DNA of 52,614 nt from Rhodospirillales bacterium (GTDB taxonomy: Bacteria; Pseudomonadota; Alphaproteobacteria; Rhodospirillales; Defluviicoccaceae). Of the stretch, positions 27,634 through 38,349 are shown piece by piece. How positions within the stretch are numbered: position 1 is the stretch's first letter; each line of letters opens with the position of its first letter. The notes below the pieces were generated by a model. The model was not told the DNA's origin. It worked only from the letters and a program-made list of their open reading frames with translations, and ran no database searches. The DNA lies in contig JAEULG010000154.1 of the NCBI GenBank assembly GCA_016793875.1, forward strand, positions 1 through 52,614, in the 5' to 3' direction. The position numbers and the translations under genes were made by a program.

Positions 27634-28350
27634 GTGAACGTCCTGATCGTCCACGCGCACCCAGAGCCGCATTCGTTCACCGCGGCGATGAAGGACGCTG
27701 CCGTCGCAACGCTGTCGCGCGCCGGGCACAGCGTCGTCGTCTCCGACCTCTATGCCCAAGGCTTCAACCCGGTCGCCTCGGCAGCCGATTTTCGCGACCG
27801 CGCGGATCCCGACTATCTGGTGTACGCGCTGGAGCAGCGGCACGGCTACGAGACGGGGACGCTCGCGCCCGATATCGCCGCCGAGATCGATAAGCTGAAG
27901 GCCTGCGACCTGCTGCTGCTGACCTTCCCGCTGTTCTGGTTTTCGGTGCCGGCGATCCTCAAGGGCTGGATCGACCGCGTGCTGATCTCCGGGCTGACCT
28001 ACGGCGGCAAGCGCTTCTACGACCGCGGCGGCCTCGCCGGCAAGAACGCGACGCTCGGCCTAACGCTGGGCGCCCGCCCGCACATGTTCGGCGCCGACGC
28101 CATCCACGGCGAGATCGAGACGATGCTGCGACCGCTGCTGCGCGGCACGCTCTACTACACCGGCATGCAGGTGCTGCCGCCGTTCTATGGCTGGCACGTT
28201 CCTTACGTCGGGCATGCGGCCCGCTCGCAGATCCTTGAAGACTGGCGCCGGCACCTGCTGCACCTGGAAGGCGCGACGCCGCTGGCCTTCCCGCGGCTTT
28301 CCGACTTCGATGAGCGGCTTTATCCGAAGCCGCGCGGCGGCGCCGGCTGA
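27634..28350 (+). CDS. Flavodoxin-fold NAD(P)H-quinone oxidoreductase
   Basis: 238 residues. The FMN site begins MNVLIVHAHPEPHSF, followed by LLTFPLFWFSVPAILKGWIDRVL, the hallmark of the NQO1/MdaB/KefF family. It likely reduces quinones by two electrons to limit redox cycling. GTG start with GAAAGGAG six bases upstream decides the start. It is 56 bp after the EF-G-like gene and convergent with purD. Confidence 0.9.
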   Translation: MNVLIVHAHPEPHSFTAAMKDAAVATLSRAGHSVVVSDLYAQGFNPVASAADFRDRADPDYLVYALEQRHGYETGTLAPDIAAEIDKLKACDLLLLTFPLFWFSVPAILKGWIDRVLISGLTYGGKRFYDRGGLAGKNATLGLTLGARPHMFGADAIHGEIETMLRPLLRGTLYYTGMQVLPPFYGWHVPYVGHAARSQILEDWRRHLLHLEGATPLAFPRLSDFDERLYPKPRGGAG

Positions 28351-28384
28351 GAGAGCCGCAACCCGGCCGGATGCTCCGCGTCGT

Positions 28385-29659
28385 TCAGCTGCGGCCGATC
28401 GCCCGCCAGCCGATGTCGCGCCGGCAGAACCCGTCCGGCCAGACGATGCGATCAACGGCGCTGTAGGCCAGTTCCTGCGCGCGGGGCACCGTCGGCGCCC
28501 GCGCCGCGACCCCGAGGACGCGGCCGCCGTCGGCCAGCAGCCGGTCGCCCTCGCGCCTGGTGCCGGCATGGAAGATGCTGACCCCGGGCACCTGCGCCGC
28601 TTCTTCCAGCCCTTCGATCAGCGAGCCGCGGGCGTAGTGGCCTGGATAGCCTTGCGTTGCCATCACCACCACCAGTGCCGGGTCCGGGTACCAGTCAAGG
28701 GCAATGTCCTCCATCCGCCCTTCGGCGCAGGCGACCAGCGCCGCCAGCAGGTCCGACTTCAGCCGCAGGATCAGCGGCTGGCACTCCGGATCACCGAAAC
28801 GGGCGTTGAACTCCAGAACCTTGATACCGTCGTGGGTGAACATCAGCCCGGCGTAAAGGACACCGACGTAGGGCCGCCCGTCCTCAGCCAGCCCATGTAT
28901 CACCGGTCGGATGATTTTTGCCATGATCTCGCCGGCAACCGCCGGAGTGATGATCGGCGCCGGCGAATAGGCGCCCATGCCGCCGGTGTTGGGCCCTTGG
29001 TCGCCGTCGAAAGCCGCCTTGTGGTCCTGGGCCGAAACCAGCGGCACGGCCTGTTCGCCGTGAACCAGGGCGAAAAAGCTCGCCTCCTCGCCGATCAGGA
29101 AGTCCTCGATGACCACCTGCGCTCCGGCTTCGCCGAACGCGCTCTCGATCATCACGTGGTCGATGGCGGCGTAGGCCTCGTTCTCGTTGTGGCAGACGAT
29201 GACTCCCTTGCCGGCGGCGAGGCCGTCCGCCTTCACCACCAGCGGCGCGCCGTGGCGGCGGATGAAGGCTTTCGCCTCGTCAGGCTCGTCGAAGCGGCCG
29301 TAGGCGGCGGTCGGCACGCCGCAGCGCTCGCACAGCTCCTTCATGAAGATCTTCGAGCCTTCGATCTCGGCGGCGCGTGCGGAGGGACCGAAGGCAAGGA
29401 TGCCGGCCTCCCTCAATCGGTCGGCCAAGCCCGCCACCAGCGGCGCCTCGGGGCCAATGACGACGAAGTCGATGCGCTCGCTGCGCGCCAGTTCGACCAG
29501 GGCTGCGATATCGTCGGCGGCGACGGCCACGCAGTCCGCGACCTTGGCGATTCCGGCGTTGCCCGGCGCGCACAACAGCCGGCCGCACAGCGGCGAGCGC
29601 CGCAGCGCCCAGCACAGCGCGTGTTCCCGTCCCCCCGAGCCCACCACCAGTACGTCCAT
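28385..29659 (-). CDS. purD: Phosphoribosylamine-glycine ligase
   Basis: 424 residues, standard length. Starts MDVLVVGSGGREHALCWAL; ATP-grasp motifs APLVVKADGLAAGKGV, LTPNTGGMGAYSP-like NTGGMGAYSPAP, and EFNARFGDPECQ near 290. It joins phosphoribosylamine and glycine, step 2 of purine synthesis. Divergent from xseA with 65 bp between starts. Confidence 0.97.
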   Translation of the reverse strand: MDVLVVGSGGREHALCWALRRSPLCGRLLCAPGNAGIAKVADCVAVAADDIAALVELARSERIDFVVIGPEAPLVAGLADRLREAGILAFGPSARAAEIEGSKIFMKELCERCGVPTAAYGRFDEPDEAKAFIRRHGAPLVVKADGLAAGKGVIVCHNENEAYAAIDHVMIESAFGEAGAQVVIEDFLIGEEASFFALVHGEQAVPLVSAQDHKAAFDGDQGPNTGGMGAYSPAPIITPAVAGEIMAKIIRPVIHGLAEDGRPYVGVLYAGLMFTHDGIKVLEFNARFGDPECQPLILRLKSDLLAALVACAEGRMEDIALDWYPDPALVVVMATQGYPGHYARGSLIEGLEEAAQVPGVSIFHAGTRREGDRLLADGGRVLGVAARAPTVPRAQELAYSAVDRIVWPDGFCRRDIGWRAIGRS

Positions 29660-29724
29660 CGCCGTTGTTCTCCCTCGCGCCGACGCCGCTTTGCCCGGAT
29701 GGCGTCCTCGTCCATATTCGTCTT

Positions 29725-31155
29725 ATGAGCAGCAGTTATCCTAACACCGCCGTCCGTGCCGACAACCTGCCGGTGGTGCGCGTCGGCGAGCTGGCGCAGG
29801 CGGTGAAGCGCTGGATCGAGCAGGGTTTCGACATCGTCCGGGTCCGCGGCGAGATCACCGGGTATAAGCGCGCGCCGTCCGGTCACCTCTATTTTTCGCT
29901 GAAGGATGCGGACGCGTGTATCGATGCGGTATGCTGGCGGCTTGCAGCCTCCCGGCTGACGACCAGTATAGCCGACGGCCTCGATGTCATCGCCACCGGC
30001 CGGCTGACCACCTATCCCGATCGTTCCAAGTACCAGCTCGTCGTCGACCGGCTGGAGCTCGCCGGCGAAGGCGCGCTGCTGAAGCTGCTGGAGGAGCGGC
30101 GCCGCAAGCTGGCGGCGGAAGGTCTGTTCGAGGCGGCGCGCAAGAAGCCGCTGCCTTTTCTGCCGGAGGTGATCGGCGTCATCACCTCGCCCACCGGCGC
30201 GGTTATCCGCGACATCCTGCACCGGCTCGCCGACCGCTTCCCGAGGCGCCTGTTGCTGTGGCCGGTGGCGGTGCAGGGCGTCGATGCGGCGGCGCAGATC
30301 GCTGCCGCCATCGACGGCTTCAGCCGGCTGCCGCCGGAGGGGCGGCTGCCGCGGCCGGACCTGCTGATCGTCGCTCGCGGCGGCGGCAGCCTGGAGGATC
30401 TCTGGGCCTTCAACGATGAAGCGGTGGTGCGCGCCGCCGCTCGCTGCACCATCCCGCTGATCTCCGCGGTCGGCCACGAGACCGACACCTCGCTGCTCGA
30501 CTTCGCCGCCGATAAACGCGCGCCGACGCCGACGGCGGCCGCCGAGATGGCGGTGCCGGTGCGCGTCGATCTGGCGCAGCGGCTGCTCGCCCTGCGCACG
30601 CGGCTATCCGGCGGCGCCTCGCGACTGGTCGCCGAACGACGCGGCCGGCTGCTGGCTGCGGAGCGCGGGCTGCCAAGGCCGCAGGCGCTGCTCGCGGTCG
30701 CCCGCCAGCGCCTTGACGACTGGAATGAGCGACTGGCGCGCAGCCTGCACGTGGGGATCGAGCGGCAGCGACACCGCCTCGCCCGCATCGCCGCCCGGCT
30801 GACCCCGGCGACGCCGCGCATTGCCTGGGCCGCCAGCCGCGTCGCCGCCGAACGACGGGCGCTGGATGCAGCGATGCGGGCGCTCCTGGCGCAACGCCGC
30901 AGCCGGCTTCAGCACGCCGCCGCCCTGCTCGACAGCGTCTCCTACCAGAAGGTGCTGCAGCGAGGGTTCGCCGTCGTCCACGACGCCGATGGCGGCGTTG
31001 TCACCGCCGCGGCGACGCTGCGGCCGGGCCAGCGCGTCTCGCTGCGCTTCGCCGACGGCGCCGCCCCGGCGGTCATCGAAGGCGGCCGTCCCGCCGCCCT
31101 GCGCCCGTCACGGACAACGCGTCCCGGCGACAGCCGGCAGGGATCGCTGCTTTAG
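29725..31155 (+). CDS. xseA: Exodeoxyribonuclease VII large subunit
   Basis: 476 residues from the ATG at 29725. N-terminal OB domain (about 10-110, VRGEITGYKRAPSGHLYFSLKD), then the catalytic domain with VIGVITSPTGAVIRDIL, LLIVARGGGSLEDLWAFNDE and ISAVGHETDTSLLDFAADKRAPTP, and a long coiled-coil region (about 290-400). It degrades single-stranded DNA to short oligonucleotides in repair with XseB, which is not in this window. The frame is open 20 codons upstream of the chosen start. Confidence 0.96.
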   Translation: MSSSYPNTAVRADNLPVVRVGELAQAVKRWIEQGFDIVRVRGEITGYKRAPSGHLYFSLKDADACIDAVCWRLAASRLTTSIADGLDVIATGRLTTYPDRSKYQLVVDRLELAGEGALLKLLEERRRKLAAEGLFEAARKKPLPFLPEVIGVITSPTGAVIRDILHRLADRFPRRLLLWPVAVQGVDAAAQIAAAIDGFSRLPPEGRLPRPDLLIVARGGGSLEDLWAFNDEAVVRAAARCTIPLISAVGHETDTSLLDFAADKRAPTPTAAAEMAVPVRVDLAQRLLALRTRLSGGASRLVAERRGRLLAAERGLPRPQALLAVARQRLDDWNERLARSLHVGIERQRHRLARIAARLTPATPRIAWAASRVAAERRALDAAMRALLAQRRSRLQHAAALLDSVSYQKVLQRGFAVVHDADGGVVTAAATLRPGQRVSLRFADGAAPAVIEGGRPAALRPSRTTRPGDSRQGSLL

Positions 31156-31223
31156 ATCTTTGAGTCAGCTCCCGTACTGCGCGGGCGCGCGGGCCGGGAG
31201 ACCGCAAGACGGGCCACTGCCGC

Positions 31224-32195
31224 TCAGATCCAGCCCATGCGCCTGAACTTGAGGAACAGCGCGAGGCAGACGCTGGCGACCACCAGCAGCACCGCCGGAT
31301 AGCCCCAGACCAGATGCAGCTCCGGCATGTGCTCGAAGTTCATGCCGTAGATGCCTGCAACCGCGGTCGGCACGGCGAGGATCGCGGCCCAGCCGGCGAG
31401 CTGGCGGGTGACGTCGTTCTGCCGGTTGGAGGCCAGCAGCAGGTAGGTCTCGAACGCTGCCGCCAGTTGTTCGCGCAAGATGTCGATGCTTTCGTTGACG
31501 TTGATCACGTGGTCGTGGACATCGCGATAATAGGGCCGGATCTCCTTGTTGATGCAGGGAAGGTCCATGTGCTGCAGCCGGTTGCAAACGTCGAGCAGCG
31601 GCGAGGCGGCGCGTCGCAGCCGCAGCAGATCGCGCCGTAGCGCGGCAATGCGATCGATGGTCTCGCGGCTCCCCCGGTCGTCGCGAACCTCGTCCTCGAT
31701 CTCCTCAACCCGCGTCTCGACGGCGTCGATGATCGGCATGTAGTTGTCGACCACGAAGTCCATGATCGCGTAGAGGACGAAGTCCTCGCCGTGGCGCAGG
31801 AACTTGGGCATGTGCTCGGCCCGCTCGCGGACCTCGCCATAAGACGAGGACGCGCCGTGGCGGACGGTGATGACATAGCCGCTGCCGATGAAGATGTGGG
31901 TCTCGCCGAACGCAATGGTGTCGCCCGTCATCTGCGCGGTGCGCAGCACCACGAACAGCGTGTCGTCGTACGCCTCTATCTTCGGTCGCTGGTGGGCGAC
32001 GAAAGCGTCCTCGACGGCAAGGTCGTGCAGCCCGAACTGCCTCTGCAGGCTGCCCAGGAGCTCGACGCTGGGCTCGTGCAGGCCGATCCACACCAACCGC
32101 CCCTCGCCTCTTGCGAAGGCGCCGCTCTGCTCGATGTCGAGGTCTGCGATGCGGGTGCCATTCTCATATCCGGCGCAAGCGACCACCATCGCCAT
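31224..32195 (-). CDS. corA: CorA-family magnesium/cobalt transporter
   Basis: 323 residues. Cytoplasmic alpha-beta domain (1-about 170), long helix with EEIEDEVRDDR, then two C-terminal membrane helices. The first is followed by the GMNF selectivity motif and HMPEL loop. It carries Mg2+ across the inner membrane as a pentamer. The motif and the short Gly-rich pore loop leave little doubt on family; actual ion preference is not visible. Confidence 0.94.
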   Translation of the reverse strand: MAMVVACAGYENGTRIADLDIEQSGAFARGEGRLVWIGLHEPSVELLGSLQRQFGLHDLAVEDAFVAHQRPKIEAYDDTLFVVLRTAQMTGDTIAFGETHIFIGSGYVITVRHGASSSYGEVRERAEHMPKFLRHGEDFVLYAIMDFVVDNYMPIIDAVETRVEEIEDEVRDDRGSRETIDRIAALRRDLLRLRRAASPLLDVCNRLQHMDLPCINKEIRPYYRDVHDHVINVNESIDILREQLAAAFETYLLLASNRQNDVTRQLAGWAAILAVPTAVAGIYGMNFEHMPELHLVWGYPAVLLVVASVCLALFLKFRRMGWI

Positions 32196-32358
32196 GGCAA
32201 GCCTCCCAGGTCGCGGGCCGGTTCAGGCCCGCCAAGATCAGCGCCGAAACCGCCGCTTGAGATCGGTGCATGACAGACGAAGGATGCCGCAACCGGCGCG
32301 GCGCGGCGACCGCTGCCGCCAGAGTGACCGGGAGCGGCGGAGCAAAGATTTCAGCCGC

Positions 32359-35019
32359 TCAGGCTGCCGCCGCGGCGGCAGACAGCGCCTGCTCGATCGC
32401 CTCCAGCGCTGCCTCGGCGCGCGAAGGATCGGGACCGCCAGCCTGCGCCATGTCGGCGCGACCGCCACCGCCGGCGCCGCCCAGTTCGGCGGCGCCGATC
32501 TTCACCAGATCGACGGCGTTCAGCCGCGAGGTCAGATCGGCGGTCACCCCGACCACCACCGATGCCTTGCCGTCGTTGGTGGCGACAAGGGCGACGACGC
32601 CGGAACCGAGCTGCTTCTTCAGGTCGTCGGCTAGGCTCTTCAGCTCGCGCGCCGGGACGCCGTCCAGCAGTCGCGGCGAGAAGCGGATGCCGCTGATCTG
32701 CCGTTCCGCCGGCGCCGCCCCGGCGCCGCCGGTGGCCAGCGCCCGCCGCGCCTCGCTCAGCTCGCGCTCGAGCTTGCGCCGCTCGTCCAGCAACTGCGCC
32801 ACCCGCCCCGGCACCTCCCCCGGCGCGGTGTTGAGCAGGTGTGCCGCGTCCTTCAGCGCCCGCTCCTGCTCGACCAGGAAAGTGCGCGCCGCCTCGCCGG
32901 TCATCGCCTCGATGCGGCGCACGCCAGAGGCGAGCGCCGTTTCGCCGGTGATCTTGAACAGGGCAATATCGCCGGTGCGGCTGACGTGGGTGCCGCCGCA
33001 CAGCTCGGTCGACCAGCTGCGACCGCCGTCGTCCTGCGTCCCCATCGAGACGACGCGGACCTCGTCGCCATACTTTTCGCCGAACAGGGCCATGGCGCCG
33101 GCGGCAACGGCGGCCTCCGGGTCCATCAGGTGGGTGACAACGGGCGTGTTTTCGCGCACCTGCGTGTTCACGTCCGCCTCCACCGCGGCGATCTCGTCTG
33201 TCGACAGCGGCTTGGGATGGCTGATGTCGAAGCGCATCCGGTCCGGCGCCACCAGCGAGCCCTTCTGGGTGACGTGATCGCCCAACCGGCGGCGCAGCGC
33301 TGCCTGCAACAGGTGCGTCACCGAATGGTTGGCACGCACCGCCGAGCGCCGGCCGTGATCCACCGTCAGCCGCACCTCGTCACCGACGCGCAGGGTCCCG
33401 GCTTCGACCTCGCCGATGTGGACGTGCAGATCGCCGGCCTTCTTCAGCGTGTCGTCAATTCGCAGCACAAGGCCGCCAGCGCCGGTGATGCGACCGGTAT
33501 CGCCGACCTGACCACCCGACTCGCCGTAGAACGGGGTCTGGTTGCAGACGACGGCCACCTTCCGGCCGACACCGGCCTCGCTCATCCGGGCGCCATCGAC
33601 GATGATCGCCAGCACCTTGCCCTCCGAGCACTCGGTCTCGTAGCCGAGGAATTCGGTGGCGCCGACCTCGTCGCGCACGCCGAACCACACCGTCTCGGCC
33701 GCCGCCTCGCCCGAGCCGGCCCACGCCCGCCGCGCTTCCGCGCGCTGGCGGGCCATCGCCCGGTCGAAGCCCCCGACATCGACGCCGATGCCGCGGCTCT
33801 TCAGCGCATCGGCGGTAAGGTCGAGCGGGAAGCCATAGGTATCGTACAGGCGAAAGGCGATCTCGCCGTCCAGCCTGCCGCCGGCCGTCAGGCTCCCCGT
33901 CGCTTCGTCGAGCAGCTTCAGGCCGCGCTCCAGGGTGTTGCGGAAGCGTGTCTCCTCCAGGCGCAGCGTATCCGTCGCCAGCGCCTCGGCCCGTCCCAGC
34001 TCGGGGAAGGCCTGACCCATCTTGGCGACCAGCGTCGGCACCAGCCGCCACAGCAGCGGCTCGCGGCTGCCGATCATGTGGGCATGGCGCATCGCCCGGC
34101 GCATGATCCGGCGCAGCACGTAGCCGCGGCCTTCGTTCGCCGGCAATACGCCGTCGGCGACGAGGAACACCGCAGCGCGCAGGTGGTCGGCAATCACCCG
34201 GTGGGAGACCGCATGCGGTCCGTCGGGATCGGTTTCGGTGGCGTGCGCCGAGGCGAGGATCAGGTCGCGCAGCAGGTCGATGCGGTAGTTGTCGTGCGTC
34301 CCCTGCATAACCGCGGCGACGCGTTCCAGCCCCATACCCGTATCGATGGAGGGACGCGGCAGCGGCACCCGCTTGTCCGGCGTCACCTGCTCGTACTGCA
34401 TGAACACGAGATTCCAGATCTCGATGAAGCGGTCGCCGTCGGCGGTGGCGCTTCCCGGCGGTCCGCCGGGGATGTGCTCGCCATGATCGTAGAAGATCTC
34501 CGAGCACGGCCCGCACGGGCCGGTATCGCCCATCGCCCAGAAATTATCCGAGGTGGCGATGCGGATGATCTTCTCTTCCGGCAGGCCGGAAATCTTCCGC
34601 CACAGCCCGAACGCCTCGTCGTCATCGGCGTAGACGGTGACCAGCAGCCGGCCGGGAACCAGCCCGAACTCCTTCGTCACCAGCTTCCAGGCCAGCTCGA
34701 TCGCCAGCTCCTTGAAATAGTCGCCGAAGGAGAAATTACCCAGCATCTCAAAGAAGGTGTGGTGCCGGGCGGTGTAGCCGACGTTCTCCAGGTCGTTATG
34801 CTTGCCACCGGCGCGCACGCACTTCTGCGATGAGACGGCGCGGACGTAATCGCGCTTCTCGAGGCCGGTGAAGACGTTCTTGAACTGCACCATCCCGGCG
34901 TTGGTGAACATCAGCGTCGGGTCGTTGCGCGGCACCAGCGGGCTGGACGCCACCGGACGGTGGCCGTTGGCAGCGAAGAAATCTATGTAGCCGCGGCGGA
35001 TGTCATTGACGGTTTGCAT
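32359..35019 (-). CDS. alaS: Alanyl-tRNA synthetase
   Basis: 886 residues from the ATG at 35019 ([15 protein letters not shown]), family length about 875. Class II motifs in the first 250 residues ([31 protein letters not shown]), editing-domain zinc residues in NHSVTHLL and [10 protein letters not shown], and a C-terminal C-Ala domain with a Gly-rich [16 protein letters not shown]. It charges tRNA-Ala and clears mischarged Ser and Gly. Usually next to recA in alphaproteobacteria; here cowN sits between. Confidence 0.97.
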   Translation of the reverse strand: MQTVNDIRRGYIDFFAANGHRPVASSPLVPRNDPTLMFTNAGMVQFKNVFTGLEKRDYVRAVSSQKCVRAGGKHNDLENVGYTARHHTFFEMLGNFSFGDYFKELAIELAWKLVTKEFGLVPGRLLVTVYADDDEAFGLWRKISGLPEEKIIRIATSDNFWAMGDTGPCGPCSEIFYDHGEHIPGGPPGSATADGDRFIEIWNLVFMQYEQVTPDKRVPLPRPSIDTGMGLERVAAVMQGTHDNYRIDLLRDLILASAHATETDPDGPHAVSHRVIADHLRAAVFLVADGVLPANEGRGYVLRRIMRRAMRHAHMIGSREPLLWRLVPTLVAKMGQAFPELGRAEALATDTLRLEETRFRNTLERGLKLLDEATGSLTAGGRLDGEIAFRLYDTYGFPLDLTADALKSRGIGVDVGGFDRAMARQRAEARRAWAGSGEAAAETVWFGVRDEVGATEFLGYETECSEGKVLAIIVDGARMSEAGVGRKVAVVCNQTPFYGESGGQVGDTGRITGAGGLVLRIDDTLKKAGDLHVHIGEVEAGTLRVGDEVRLTVDHGRRSAVRANHSVTHLLQAALRRRLGDHVTQKGSLVAPDRMRFDISHPKPLSTDEIAAVEADVNTQVRENTPVVTHLMDPEAAVAAGAMALFGEKYGDEVRVVSMGTQDDGGRSWSTELCGGTHVSRTGDIALFKITGETALASGVRRIEAMTGEAARTFLVEQERALKDAAHLLNTAPGEVPGRVAQLLDERRKLERELSEARRALATGGAGAAPAERQISGIRFSPRLLDGVPARELKSLADDLKKQLGSGVVALVATNDGKASVVVGVTADLTSRLNAVDLVKIGAAELGGAGGGGRADMAQAGGPDPSRAEAALEAIEQALSAAAAAA

Positions 35020-35172
35020 GATCGCTTGATGTAAGGTGTTGCGCGGCGAAGTTTTACCCCTCGCGCGCCCGGCGTTTTTGTACGGCGCGCACTTCCCCTT
35101 GTCCACAAAAGGAACGGCATCGCTGGCACGCCGTCGGCGAGGAAGCGCCGGGCGCCAGGACCCATGGACAGG

Positions 35173-35460
35173 TCAGCAGCACTGCTCCTCAAGATGCTGC
35201 AGCAGCTTGATGCCTTCGCTGTCCCCGTAGCGCTCGAACAGGTCCTCGATGTAGTAGACGTAGGAGCAGACGAGACGCAGCTCGTCGGGCTTGGCCTCGC
35301 CGCCCACCTCGGCCAGCTTGCCCTTGAAGGCCTCCCAGAAAACGTCGGTCTTGGCCGGATCATCGATATGCCGGCGGATCATTCCGATCAGCCGGCGACT
35401 GTCGCCATCGCAGTCGATGCCGGCAAAGCTCTTGTAGCGATCCGGGTTCTCGTCGGCCAC
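35173..35460 (-). CDS. cowN: N2-fixation sustaining protein CowN
   Basis: 95 residues. SFAGIDCDGDSRRLIGMIRRHIDDPAK, FWEAFKGKL, the SYVYYIEDLFE segment and the closing EEQCC fit what I know of CowN, a small cytoplasmic protein that lets molybdenum nitrogenase keep working in the presence of carbon monoxide. GTG start at 35460 with GAGGAG and GAGG just upstream. A sigma-54 element lies at 35496-35511, with predicted start about 24 bases before the GTG. It is inserted between recA and alaS. No nif genes are in the window, so diazotrophy is inferred. Confidence 0.82.
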   Translation of the reverse strand: MADENPDRYKSFAGIDCDGDSRRLIGMIRRHIDDPAKTDVFWEAFKGKLAEVGGEAKPDELRLVCSYVYYIEDLFERYGDSEGIKLLQHLEEQCC

Positions 35461-35483
35461 GCCTCACGCTCCTCGTCCAGACC

Positions 35484-35511
35484 GCCGGCCGGGACGCAAG
35501 ACGTGTGCCAG
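35484..35511 (-). promoter_or_regulatory. Sigma-54 (RpoN) promoter of cowN
   Basis: Minus strand reads CTGGCAC, five bases, TTGC (35511 to 35496). The invariant GG (35508-35509) and GC (35496-35497) are exactly 10 bases apart, as RpoN requires. Only the two bases after TGGCAC and the base after TTGC differ from consensus. Transcription would begin near 35484. The element is in the 72-bp gap after the recA stop. No TGT-N10-ACA NifA site was found upstream. Confidence 0.72.
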
Positions 35512-35532
35512 CAACGCCCGCGGGGCAGCTCT

Positions 35533-36612
<1,080 letters not shown>

Positions 36613-36666
36613 CGGATTAGCCTCCTTATTCCACGGGCCTGAGCGTCATGGCAATGACCGGAGAAT

Positions 36667-36681
36667 GTACGCTTTTTGTTC
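36667..36681 (-). promoter_or_regulatory. Near-consensus LexA box of recA
   Basis: The plus strand reads GTAC, seven bases, GTTC; the alphaproteobacterial LexA site is GTTC-N7-GTTC, so one base differs. It overlaps the probable recA promoter, where a TTGACG (36684-36689, minus strand) precedes an AT-rich stretch. Position and near match make SOS control of recA likely. Confidence 0.6.
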
Positions 36682-36689
36682 TCCCGTCA

Positions 36690-36940
36690 AAGCCATTTTT
36701 GTACCACAATGCAATGTCAACCATCCAGGAGTACCCGAGCGAGCCTAAACATAGCCTGATAGGGTGTTTTTAGCGGCAATGGGATGCGCGTCTACACGTA
36801 CTCGCTGCTACAAAATAATCTTCCGCAGCTTTCGGGTGTAAGATCGTCGATAAAATTCAAAATATCACGAAAACGTGAACATCGGCGGAGGAAGTGAGGG
36901 CGTAATAGCACCTGTATGAGGGCCGCTGGCAGGGAGACAC
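36690..36940. other. AT-richer intergenic region recA / LuxR-type gene
   Basis: No gene. The base composition drops to clearly more A+T than the flanks. It contains a 14-base palindrome TCACG-AAAA-CGTGA at 36865-36878, about 65 bases before the LuxR-type start, which could be an operator or small hairpin. AGGGAG at 36931-36936 is the ribosome site of that gene. Confidence 0.45.
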
Positions 36941-38320
36941 GTGGTGCAAATGAATAATGGGCAATTCGTCGATCGTCGCTCGGGACATGAACGGCGTAGC
37001 CTGCAGGATGTGAGGCAAGGAGACGACCGCCGGTCCGGTTACGACCGCCGCCGTTCCGAGGGACTTGGATCGCGGCCCAACGGCGACCGCATGGAGATGC
37101 GGGTGCCGTTCCGCGACGGCAGTGTCCGCTCGCCGATCGTCGGCGGCGGCCCCGGCTATCCGGCGAGCATCCATGACTTCCTGGCAGGCATCGGCACCGT
37201 CCTCACCACCGTCGTGTCCGGCTTCTACGAAGCCAGCATGGATCCGAAGCTGTGGCCCGAGGTTCTCGGCAAGCTGCGCGATGCTCTGCATGCCGACGCT
37301 GCGGCGGTGATCTCCCACGACTTCGAGCAGGGGCGAGGTCAGCTCGACCACTCGGTCAGCATCGATGCCATGTTCGTCACCGCCTACCGCGAGTTCTACT
37401 GCCGGCAGAACGCCTGGCTTCAGCGGCCCGAACACTTCCGCCATCCCGGCACCGTGCTGACAAGCCGGCAGTTGATCGATTCCGGCACGCTGGTAGAGAC
37501 CGACTTCTACCGCTACTGGTTGCGTCCGCAGAACCTCTACCACCACCTGCTGGGCGTGCTCGAGACGCAGGGATCGCATGTCACCCTGCTGTCGTTTGCC
37601 CGCGCCCGCGACAAGGGTGCGTTCTGGGAAGACGACAGCGAGCTGCTGTTCAGGCTGCTCCCCTCGCTGCGGCAGGGCCTGCGCGCCGGCGGAACGATGC
37701 GAAGGGTGCAAGATGTCGAGCGCATCCTCCTCGATACCCTCGACGTCATGCCGATCGGCATCGCCCTGCTCGGCTGCTCCGGGGTGATCCTCAACGCCAA
37801 CCGCACCGCCCGCGAGATCATCGACAGCGAAGAGGCGCTCTATCTTGGCAGTGGCGGCCTCGGCCTGAAGCTTCCCGCCGGCCGCTTCCGCTTCCGCGAC
37901 TTCCTCGCCGGCTCCAGCGGCGACCTGAAGCCCGATCCAAGCGGCGAGACGCACACGTTCTCGGTGCCCCGGGAGGGCGGCCGGCGACCGCTGACGCTGC
38001 TGATCATGCCGATCAAGGACCGGACCCAGCGGCGTGCCGACCGCGATCCCGGCGCCGTGCTGTTCATCGGCGATCCGGAACGGCCGGTCGACATCGACCC
38101 GCGCCAGCTGGTGCGCATGTACAACCTCAGCCGCGCCGAGGCACGGGTGGCAGTCCTGCTTGCCCGTGGCATGCGGCTCGACCAGTCGGCGCAGCATCTC
38201 GGCCTGACCTACGAGACCGTGCGCAAGCACCTCAAGCAGATCTTCGCCAAGACCGGCACCGACCGTCAGGCCGAACTGGTCCGCACGCTGGTGACCGGTC
38301 CCTCGGGGCTGCGCTTATAG
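36941..38320 (+). CDS. LuxR-type transcriptional regulator with Arg-rich N-terminus
   Basis: 459 residues. C-terminal helix-turn-helix of the LuxR/GerE type (about 395-450: LSRAEARVAVLLARGMRLDQ, TYETVRKHLKQIFAKTG). The middle (about 75-360) is a sensory region with a PAS-like segment near 265-300 (VMPIGIALLGCSGVILNAN). The first 45 residues are unusual: repeated DRRSG-ERRS / DRRSG-DRRRS units, strongly basic and acidic in turn. GTG start at 36941 or 36944, both served by AGGGAG; the first ATG is at 36950. No receiver domain or acyl-homoserine lactone motif is evident; the signal is unknown. Convergent with the cckA-like gene. Confidence 0.82.
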   Translation: MVQMNNGQFVDRRSGHERRSLQDVRQGDDRRSGYDRRRSEGLGSRPNGDRMEMRVPFRDGSVRSPIVGGGPGYPASIHDFLAGIGTVLTTVVSGFYEASMDPKLWPEVLGKLRDALHADAAAVISHDFEQGRGQLDHSVSIDAMFVTAYREFYCRQNAWLQRPEHFRHPGTVLTSRQLIDSGTLVETDFYRYWLRPQNLYHHLLGVLETQGSHVTLLSFARARDKGAFWEDDSELLFRLLPSLRQGLRAGGTMRRVQDVERILLDTLDVMPIGIALLGCSGVILNANRTAREIIDSEEALYLGSGGLGLKLPAGRFRFRDFLAGSSGDLKPDPSGETHTFSVPREGGRRPLTLLIMPIKDRTQRRADRDPGAVLFIGDPERPVDIDPRQLVRMYNLSRAEARVAVLLARGMRLDQSAQHLGLTYETVRKHLKQIFAKTGTDRQAELVRTLVTGPSGLRL

Positions 38321-38349
38321 GGCTGAGGCAACCGGGGCCGGCGCCAGCT

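Noticed and set aside
32839..34833. 664-codon plus-strand open frame inside alaS
   Set aside because: Antisense to an unmistakable alanyl-tRNA synthetase; no family-like motifs.
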